A stretch of 64,000 nt of DNA from a virus. The notes below the pieces were generated by a model. The model was not told the origin of the DNA, did no database searches, and worked only from the letters and a program-made list of their open reading frames with translations. Numbering within the stretch: the stretch's first letter is position 1; the number at the start of each line of letters is the position of its first letter. The translations under genes were made by a program, and so were the position numbers. The DNA lies in IMG/VR virus record IMGVR_UViG_3300028392_000048, positions 27,488 to 91,487 of that record. One strand, 5' to 3'. Positions 48,101-56,900 of this stretch are shown here, piece by piece.

Positions 48101-50852
48101 CGTCGGAATGAAAATTGACGGAACATTACATAATGGCGGAAATAAGTCAATTGTAGCCAACGATTTTACACAAGTACTAAGTGATGGTATTGGTTGCTGG
48201 TGTACTGGGTCTGGAGCATTAACAGAACTAGTGTCTGTATTTACATACTATAATGCTGTTGGTTACTTGGCAGATGCTGGCGGACGTATTCGTGCTACTA
48301 ACGGAAATTGTTCGTATGGTACGTATGGTGCTATAGCCGAAGGATACGATAACACAGAAATTCCACTAACTCCTGTTGTTAATAATAGGGCAACACAAGC
48401 ACAAGTAGCTGAAGTATTTGCAGGTCAGGCTCAAAATAAAATTTTAGCATTAGAATTTAGTAATTTTGGACAAAATTACACAACAGCCAGCTATAGTTTT
48501 ACAGGCGCAGGTACTGGAGTTTCAGTTATTGCTGACGAATTTAGAGATAATGCAATATTTGAAACACGTATTACCGGAACTTCTATAGCGGCAGGTGGTA
48601 ATGGTTACTTAACAGCAGGTAATAATGCTCAAGGCGGCACCAGTTCTACAATTATATTTGCCAGTAATGATCAGAATTTGCCAGCTAATTATTTAGGTCT
48701 GCGTGTTTTTATTACTAGCGGAACTGGAGTTGGACAATACGGATATATCCAATCATATAATACGAGCACAAAAACAGCAACAATATACGCAGATTCTACT
48801 AGTTTAGCAGGTTGGGATAATATTTTGCCAGGAACTCCTATAGCATCTACATTGGATTCAACAACAGTATATTCAGTTGAAGCTAGAGTAGTTTTTAGTG
48901 ATCCTGCATATACTTCTACATCAGGTGTGTTGCCAATAGCATCATCGTGGAGTTCAATTGTCTATAGTAACGGATATTATGTTTCAGTAGACCAATCTGG
49001 TAATTCCTTATATTCTACCAACGGAACATCGTGGACTAGTACATTCATTAATGCTGCAGTATACACTTCTTTAGCAGCAGGAAAAATTAGCGGAACAACT
49101 TATTATGTAACAGTAGCCGCAGGCGCAACTACAGTTGCATATTCAACGACTCCAGGAGTATGGATACAATCTACATTACCAATATCAGATTTATGGTCAT
49201 CAGTTGCTTACGGTAATAATAAATTTATAGCTATAGGTGCAACTTATACAGCATATACTACAACTGGAACTGTTTGGATACAAAATGGTAGTTTACCTAG
49301 TACCACTACATGGTGCGGAGTAGTTTACGGATCTGGACCAGCTACATGGGTTGCGGTAGCCGGACAGTCTGTATCAACTACAACAGCCGCCTATAGTACT
49401 AACGATGGCGGAACATGGACGCTGACAACTATGCCAGTATCAGCTGTTTGGACTAGTGTTTCTTACGGCAACGGAAGATTTGTAGCAATTGCCAGTGGAG
49501 GAACAGTATCTGCATATTCTTTTGATGGTATTACTTGGATTGCTAGTAACGGATTGCCTAGTACACAAAACTGGTCCAAAGTTTCGTATGCTCAAGGTTT
49601 ATTTTTTGCTGTAGCATTATCTTCAACAATTGGAGCAACCAGTCAAGACGGTTTAAATTGGATCACTCGATTATTACCTCAAGTATCAAACTGGGTAGGA
49701 ATTGCTTTTGGCAACCCAACTATTGGCGGCTTAGTAACTCCAAGATGGGTAGCTATCACAGGCGGTGCAGGGCAAAGTACTAGTTTAACATCAATTATTA
49801 CAGCAGGAGCAACAGCTCGTGGAAGAACTGTAGTAGCATCTGGTAAAATTAGTTCTATTAGAATGTGGGAACCAGGATCAAGCTATAGTTCGACTCCTAC
49901 TGCAACTATAACAGATCCAAATATAGCCTTAAGTAGTGGAACAGCGGCAACTACTTTATGTAGAACAGCTACAGGAGTACTTGGTAACCCATCATTTACT
50001 AATAGGGGTAACGGATATCAAACGTCAACTACAAAATGTACACTAACTGGTGATGGTTTTGCAGATAGTTATCAAATATCTAGTTACCTTACTTTGAATA
50101 ATTTAGCATCGTTACCAGCTGTTGGATCTAACCTGGTTATTACTGGAGTATCTACAGTTTATAAAATAGTTTTAAACTATACATCTTTGGTAGGCGGTGT
50201 TGCTACTTTGCAGGTAACACCAGATATTGATAGGAGTATAAGCCCTATACACGGACAAGGTGTAACTATACGACAAAAATATAGTCAAGTTCGATTAACA
50301 GGACACGACTTTCTACTTATTGGAACTGGAAACTTCTCTAGTACAAACTATCCAAATGTGGATGTAAGAACAGCGAACGAAACATTCCAAACTGTTGAAA
50401 ACAATACCGGACGAGTATTTTATACAAGTACAAATCAAGACGGAAACTTTAACGTAGGTGGATTATTTGCTGTACAGCAAGCATCGGGAATAGTTACACT
50501 TGCAGCAAGTGTTGTTAATATTGGCGGTATCACAAGTTTAACCTTGTTAGGATCCCCAACCATAACGGTAAATTCTTTTTCAACTGATGCGTATTTCTTA
50601 CAAAACTCCGATGTAGTTGTTCCAACCCAAAAAGCAATTAAGGCATATCTGTCCAGAAATATTGCCAACGGTGGATCAAATGCATTTACCGCATTATTAA
50701 CAGCAGGTGTTACAGCAATTGGAAATCAACGAATTTACAATACAGCTGGCGGATCGGTAAAAATGGCTAAAAAAGTATTAATAACAAAAGGCATTAACGG
50801 AAATATGCCTGCAATGACAATGTTTTTAAAATCAGGATTTGATTTTACATAA
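45171..50852 (+). CDS. Giant tail-fibre protein A: CBM5/12-like array, beta-helix, propeller
   Basis: A 1,893-residue protein in four parts. Residues about 1-455 hold eight modules of 50-56 residues with the pattern W..Y..GDiVrYgG..YiC...H, resembling CBM5/12 carbohydrate-binding modules. Residues about 490-1200 form the domain shared with protein B (PWKTIAYACAQV, YDPQKTQRDAEYIVDALVYD, GAYVSLDPGTGPADSSVWIF), probably a right-handed beta-helix. Residues about 1255-1530 carry W..v.yG.g.fvai repeats with DG.tW turns, a BNR-like beta-propeller. The C-terminus (YSQVRLTGHDFLLIGTGNFS, TSTNQDGNFNVGGLFAVQ) is again shared. Probably a host-contacting fibre or spike. Length makes T4 counterparts hard to assign. 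Confidence 0.8.
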   Translation: MTEFQISRIRFTWKGPWVASTSYTKDDIVQYGGKSYVCLIGNTATSNFNTDLASAYWSLWFDGYTWKNTWTTNTIYSTGDIVNYGGIVYICSTNHTSASSASLASAGGLEANQSSWTAYAITESWKSVWTVGTQYKVKDVVRYGGTLYICTTAHISAATALPPSGGLELNLSSWATFSVSDDWKTDWTPTTAYKANDLVRYGGILYRCTTGHTSATYTTPTYLGLENDLSKWTVVHNGIQYLSTYNGSSYRYKANDVITYGANAWICSTYHVSTSTFNPSNWTLYTPGQEFVNAWVIGTTYQLGDVVRYGGYTYTSKISNNTGNVPSTSSANWLLLTQQYSVQGEWNNTTPYKIGSLVRRDGYLYVAIQDTTAGIETDNGTYWTVVVPGRYWKNIWASTTTYVVGDVVSYKGTSFECILRHVSSVASTPSNTGSASTWWKTLVQGDEFDGLLTVGDLPVYASSNPASALLIGTYGNVLKSTGTDPSWSNFGAVPGVYYVSNTTGTDSLTNGTTINSPWKTIAYACAQVAAGTLYTNANYLLKANKAWAVAEMYNWMIYQNKNNLSPFTTSSSYDPQKTQRDAEYIVDALVYDMGRGGNSQTVAAASAYFIPGTNTFINTTVASEMPYFIAALNYLQTLLLNAVNNTAPATSYQSANNVSSTSLAITNITSSGVQVVISFATQITEPFSIGETITVSGVIPSTYNGTYTVSTVTTSSVTFLSTVVDSFIGGTPSVVGSAINQTINLSYTAETSAASLVTNLTNIIIYALTNQTTTNIPPANQGLTATIFIKTGTYQEILPISVPENTALVGDELRTTIVQPSPITSSFNGSINNGSGGSGTILTVTSMVSGSNPISIGMYISSPVCTLPTQITAQVSGTPGGAGIYTVSNAANFNSILIVGGYSTANMFYVRNGSGIRNMTLSGIVGVLQSPNIYRTSRPNAGAYVSLDPGTGPADSSVWIFRKSPYVQNVTTFGTACVGMKIDGTLHNGGNKSIVANDFTQVLSDGIGCWCTGSGALTELVSVFTYYNAVGYLADAGGRIRATNGNCSYGTYGAIAEGYDNTEIPLTPVVNNRATQAQVAEVFAGQAQNKILALEFSNFGQNYTTASYSFTGAGTGVSVIADEFRDNAIFETRITGTSIAAGGNGYLTAGNNAQGGTSSTIIFASNDQNLPANYLGLRVFITSGTGVGQYGYIQSYNTSTKTATIYADSTSLAGWDNILPGTPIASTLDSTTVYSVEARVVFSDPAYTSTSGVLPIASSWSSIVYSNGYYVSVDQSGNSLYSTNGTSWTSTFINAAVYTSLAAGKISGTTYYVTVAAGATTVAYSTTPGVWIQSTLPISDLWSSVAYGNNKFIAIGATYTAYTTTGTVWIQNGSLPSTTTWCGVVYGSGPATWVAVAGQSVSTTTAAYSTNDGGTWTLTTMPVSAVWTSVSYGNGRFVAIASGGTVSAYSFDGITWIASNGLPSTQNWSKVSYAQGLFFAVALSSTIGATSQDGLNWITRLLPQVSNWVGIAFGNPTIGGLVTPRWVAITGGAGQSTSLTSIITAGATARGRTVVASGKISSIRMWEPGSSYSSTPTATITDPNIALSSGTAATTLCRTATGVLGNPSFTNRGNGYQTSTTKCTLTGDGFADSYQISSYLTLNNLASLPAVGSNLVITGVSTVYKIVLNYTSLVGGVATLQVTPDIDRSISPIHGQGVTIRQKYSQVRLTGHDFLLIGTGNFSSTNYPNVDVRTANETFQTVENNTGRVFYTSTNQDGNFNVGGLFAVQQASGIVTLAASVVNIGGITSLTLLGSPTITVNSFSTDAYFLQNSDVVVPTQKAIKAYLSRNIANGGSNAFTALLTAGVTAIGNQRIYNTAGGSVKMAKKVLITKGINGNMPAMTMFLKSGFDFT
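45180..46530 (+). repeat. Eight CBM5/12-like modules in fibre A
   Basis: Diverged protein repeats, each with an aromatic near the start, GDiVrYGG or similar, YiC, and usually an H-T-S turn before a closing W. They are repeats of a folded module rather than DNA-level tandem copies. Confidence 0.75.
47997..48094 (+). repeat. 98-bp block identical to fibre B
   Basis: This 98-base stretch matches 54519-54616 exactly by eye, although flanking sequence of the two genes has diverged at many silent sites. It encodes the YVSLDPGTGPADSSVWIFRK region. Recent recombination or gene conversion is the simplest explanation. Confidence 0.85.
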
Positions 50853-50863
50853 TGATAATTTTA

Positions 50864-50871
50864 AATAAATA
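50864..50871 (+). promoter_or_regulatory. Late-promoter-like AATAAATA
   Basis: AATAAATA lies 29 bases upstream of the fibre B ATG (50901) in the 48-base gap. It matches seven of eight positions of the T4 late consensus. Confidence 0.5.
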
Positions 50872-50900
50872 TAATAACTTGATAGTTTTTGGAGCTTACA

Positions 50901-53900
50901 ATGGCAGAATTTAAATTAGGAAGATTACGTTTTATATGGCAAGGTGCATGGTCTAGTGCCACAGCAACTTATGTTAAAGACGATATCGTTCGATACGGCG
51001 GCAAAACATATATGTGTGTCACTGGTCACACACCTAACGCTAATTTTTATACAGATTTAACTGTAAATTCCTACTGGCAACAAGTGTCAGACGGCTCCAC
51101 TTGGATGAACAATTGGGCCGTTAGTACCTATTATAAAGTTAATGATCTTGTAGCGTATGGCGGAAGATTATATATTTGTACAACAGGGCATACTAGTAGT
51201 TCAAGTCTTGGCACGGGCACAGCTGGCACCGAAACTACAACAGGTTTAGAAGCAGATATTGGAAAATGGAACTTGTATGCAACTGGTTTTAATTGGGTAT
51301 CCGCTGGATGGAATACATCAACTAGATACAAAATTGGAGATGTTGTAAAATATAACGGTATATCATACTATTGTAATACAGGGCATACTAGTTCTGCAAC
51401 AACAACATTAGGTCTTGAAGATCAATCAAGTTATTGGGATGTTTATACTAAAGGTCTTAATTGGATATCTGCTGGATGGACTACATCTACTAGATATCGT
51501 ATCAATGATGTTGTGCTTTACGGCGGCCAAACTTACATATGTAATCTTGGACATACCAGTGCATCATCTGCAACATCGGGCTTAGAAGCCGATCAAGGCA
51601 AGTGGGACTACTTTAACAAGGGTATTAATTATTTAGGAACATGGAGTCCTAGTTCTGTTCGTTATAAAGTTAATGACGTTGTAAAATACGGTGCGGATGT
51701 TTATATTTGTACAGCATATCATACTTCTCAAACAGCATTTGATTCAAATTCTTGGTCAATTTTTATTGCCGGCCTGCAATTTTATAATAGTTGGACTACC
51801 GGAGTAGTTTATCAAATTGGTGATTTAGTTACATACGGTGGCTATGCTTTTATAGCGCAAAGACTAAACACCAGTGTAAATCCTGAAAGCGATGTACTTG
51901 CATCAGGCGGAAATTGGCAGTTGTTTACTACTGGATTTAATTTCAGAGGTGATGCATTATTTGACGGAACTCAAAGTTATAAAGTAGGCGATGTAGTACG
52001 TCAAAACGGTTATACTTATACGGCATTACTTGATGCACCGAACGCAACTTCAGTACAAGGTACAGGCAATGCAACATACTGGTCTAGACTCAATAGTGGA
52101 ATTTATTGGAATCCAAGTTCTCAAACATTCACAGGAGTTACAGGAACCAATGTTGTAGGTACTGGACAAGACGCTACATTTAATGTTACTATAAGCAACA
52201 CTTATTATCTTGTTGTAAAGAATGCAGGTGGTACAGGTTATGCTACTAACGATACTATTAAAATTTTAGGAACAAGTGTTGGCGGAATTAGTCCAGCAAA
52301 TGATATCATTGTAACAGTATCGGCACAAACAAGCGGCGTGATTGGTGCTGTTACTAATACTGGTTATTCAACAACTTGGGCGACCAGTACAATATATGTA
52401 CTAGGCGATGCTATTACATACGGCAATAGCAGTTTTATTTGTGTACAAGCACATACCGCATCTAGCGGAAATTCACCAGCAAGTGACACAGTTGGAGCAT
52501 ATTGGAATTTACTAGCAGCTGGTGCAATTACAAGTGTTATGACCACACAGGGCGATATGATATATCAAGGCCCGTCAGGACCAACAAGATTGCCAATTGG
52601 ATCATCAGGACAAATACTTGGAGTAACTCCTTCAGGTATCCCTGCTTGGAATTATTTTGGTGTCGTTAGTAATGTGTTCTATGTGTCTGCAACTAATGGT
52701 GTAGATGCACCGTTGCCTTCATATGGAAATACATTAGACCGCCCATGGAAAACTATTGCATATGCTTGTGCCCAAGTATTAGCTGGAACAGCATTTACAA
52801 ATACTACAACGCTACTAACAAAAAACAAAAATTTCTTAGTAGCTGAAATGTACAATTGGATGACATATCAAGCAGCCAATAATAACACACCATTTAGCGG
52901 TTCGTCAGTTTACGATCCGTATAAAACTCAGCGTGATGCAGGATATGTTATAGATGCAATCATATACGACCTGGCACGTGGCGGCAATAGTCAAACAGTA
53001 GCTGCAGCATATTCTTATTTCCAACAAGGATCTAATTTATTCTATAATACAGCAACAACAAACGCAATGCCATTTATTATTGCATCGTTAGGTCGTCTTG
53101 CTACAATTTCACAAAATATTATAGCTAATAGTGCGCCAGCATCAACTTATCAAAATACAACAGGTGGATCTGCGGCATTAACAACGCTAGCAATTACTGG
53201 TATTACTAGTTTGAATAACCAAGTAACGTTTAGTTTTGCATCGCAAACTCGTTCACCATTTGTTATAGGTGAAACTATAACAGTTACTTCAGTTGTCCCT
53301 ACTAGCTATAATACAACATATACAGTAGTAGCATTATCAGCAACTAGTGTAACTGTTTCAAGTACAAATACAGCATCATATACTAGCGGTGGAAATATTG
53401 CAGGATCTGCTATTAGTCAGGCAATTGATACTAACTATACAGCTGAAACTGGTTCAAGTTCCGCTATTACTACATTATTTGGAATAATTACAACAGCATT
53501 AACAGCTCAAAGTACAGCAAGTATTCCTCCTGCAAACCAAGGTGTTACTAGCACAATTAATATTAAAAATGGAACATACCAAGAAGTACTTCCTATCAGC
53601 GTAGCTGAAAATACAGCACTAGTTGGTGATGAACTACGTGGTGTTGTTGTTGAACCTCTAATCACTTCGGCTGGATTTACTGGTTCTGTGAGCGGTAATA
53701 CCCTTACAGCATCAGCAATCACATCAATTTTATCAAGTCAAAATATTACGGCTGCAGCAGTTGGTATTTACGGATCAACTGGTAGCGGCGGTGTACTTAC
53801 AGTTGCTAGTACAACCGGTTTGCAAACTGGTAACAAATTTGTTATTACTGGCACTGGCGGTGGCGGTGTATCAGCTGGCACATATTTTGTAGGAGCTGTT

Positions 53901-56900
53901 TTAACTGCTACGACTTTAACACTCTCAAGTAGTTATGCAAATGCTCTTGCCGGAACATATATAACTTTAACTCCAGCAGCTACTATTACTGGTACTACTT
54001 TTACAGCAACTGGTAATATTATAAGCGGAATGTTTGTAAGCGGTTCTGCAACAATTACAGCACCATTACAAATAACAGCACAACTAACTGGTGCAAGTAG
54101 TACAGCGGCAGCGAATACAGCGTCAACAGGTTCAAGCGGAAGTTTTAACTTAACCGTAACCAGCAATACTGGTATTGCTGTTGGTATGTTTGTATCGGGT
54201 AACGGCGGTGCTATCAGCGGTATTCCAGCAAATACATATGTAACTTCTATCAATGGCACAACAATAAAATTAAGCAACGAATTAACTTCAGGCGTTAGTA
54301 CTACAGTTTATTTCTTCTATGCTGGCGGAACAGGAACATATACTGTTAATAATATTAATGGTTGGTCAATTAGTAGTACATCATTAGTTGCAAGTTATAA
54401 TACAGCTAACATGTTCTATGTACGAAATGGCGCCGGCATCAGAAATATGACTTTATCTGGTTTAACAGGAACGTTAACATCTGCAAATGCATTTGGATCG
54501 TACAGACCAACAGCAGGTGCTTATGTAAGTTTAGATCCAGGCACCGGGCCAGCAGATTCTTCAGTGTGGATTTTTAGAAAATCGCCTTATGTACAAAACG
54601 TTACTACATTTGGTACTGCATGTGTTGGATTAAAAATTGACGGAACATTGCACAACGGCGGAAACAGAAGTATAGTTGCCAACGATTTCACACAGGTACT
54701 AAGTGATGGTATTGGTTGCTGGTGCACTGGATCTAATGCCTTAACTGAATTAGTTTCAGTGTTTGCATACTATAACACAGCAGGATATCTAGCAGAAGCT
54801 GGTGGTAAAATTCGTGCTACTAATGGAAATAGTTCTTATGGAACATTTGGTGTAGTAGCAGAAGGTTACGATGCTTCAGAAACTCCAATTATTGCAAACG
54901 TAAACAATAGAGCATTTCAAGCACAGATTGCTAACGTATATACAGATAATTCAAATAAAATTTACCGTTTAGAATATTCTAATGCAGGTTCTGCTTACAA
55001 TACAGCAACATATTCGTTTAATAGTTCAACTGGATATGGAGTAAGTGCTGTTGCAAATGAATTTAGAGATAATGCTGCTTATGAAGTTCGTTTATTAACA
55101 AACGGATCTAGTTATGTTACCATTACAAATACAGGACAGACTGGTAATACATACCAAATAACAATTGCGGCAACTGATATTGGAATTACTAATGCATACA
55201 AAGGTATGCGATTAAATCTAATTGGCGGTGCAGGTGTAGGACAAACAGGTTTTGTTGCTGATTTCAATTCAGGAAGTAAAATTGCATTAATGGCTAAAGA
55301 AAGTTTTGCACCTTTAACTATTACTGTGACAACAAATGCTAGTGCAAGCAATACCGCCGCAATCATTAATCCTAATACGACTGGCGCAGGCGGTGGCTAT
55401 ATGACAGCTACTGGAACACTTACTGGATCATTTACTCCTGGTATGATTTTAACTAGTGCTGGAACTATTACAGCTGGAACATATATTACTAGTACTAATA
55501 GTGGAACAATTGGCTCAGCAAGTCTTGCAAGTGTTATTGGTAGCACTACTGGAACAATTGGCTCAATTACAGGAACTGGTCCCTGGTCAGCCACTATTAC
55601 CAACATGAGTTCAACAACTGGATTTTATGTCGGTATGCCAATAACAGCAACAACTGGTACTGGAACATTATACGGTGGAAGTCCTACTAGCGTATTAGTT
55701 ACAAGTATTGTTAGTACTACTAGTATAACATATACAGTTTTTGGAGGTACTACGCCAACAGCTGGTACGGTAACTAACGTTTCCAGTATATTGTTATCAG
55801 CTGGCGCAACAAGTACTGGTATAACACCGTATGCTTTATTGCTTGGTGGAGCTATAACAGCTGGAACTTATATTGTAGCGCAAATTAGCGCAACAGGAGC
55901 CACAGCTCTTGCAACAGCTACATTCACTGGAACTAGCGGAACTACTTCAATAACATTGACTTCGTTTACCGTTGGTTCTATTAGTAATGTAGTAATTGGA
56001 CAATTTATTGCACCAATTAGCGGTATGCTTGCTAACACATATGTAACTGCGGTTAACTATCTTACAGGTATAATTACTATTAGTAACACGTTAGTCGGTA
56101 ACGTAAGCGGGTCAACAAGTGTTTACACAGCTGGCGGATTAGGAACATACGGTATTAATCAAACTGCAACTGGAACGCCAACAACAAGTTTAAGCTATAG
56201 TGTCAGTGCAAGTCAAACACGTACTAGTGCAGCTATTTCTGCTACACAAAATACATTAACAGTTGGTAGCAACGTTAGTGTTTATAACGGCATGCCTATG
56301 TATGTAAGCGCCACGGTAGGAACAAATTTATTACCTGCTACATTATATTATGCAATGGCTGTAGTTCCTAACAGTAATTTATTCAGTGTTGGTACTAGTA
56401 GCGTTGCTACAAGTGCAATAATAATTACTAGCTCATCACCATCGCCTGTATCAGTATATGCAGCTGGGTGGGATCACGTTGTTCTAGGAACTCCTATTGT
56501 AGCTAATTTAGACGTTACCACTCAATACATTATTGAACCTCGACTAACATTCTCCAGTCCATCTTTCACTCCAAGTAGCTCTACACAAATATCAGGAACA
56601 TGGATTGATTGTGTATACGGTGATGATGTTGTTACATATTCTAACATAAGTAGTACAAGCTCAGGCGCAGGAACACTAGCTACGTTTAATGTAGTTAAAA
56701 CTGGAGTATCTTACGCAGTTACCCAAAGTGCATCCGGCGGCGGATATGTAATTGGGGAAGTACTAGTAATAGCAGGAACTAGTTTAGGAGGCTCGGCAAG
56801 TAATGCCATTAATATCGTAGTAACTAATATTGGAGTTAGCGGATCAATCACAAACTTTACATTTACTGGTACAGGTAGCGGTGGTAGATATATTGCAATT

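Noticed and set aside
45180-52530. CRISPR or DNA tandem array
   Set aside because: The regular spacing comes from diverged protein modules; DNA copies are not identical and have no spacers.
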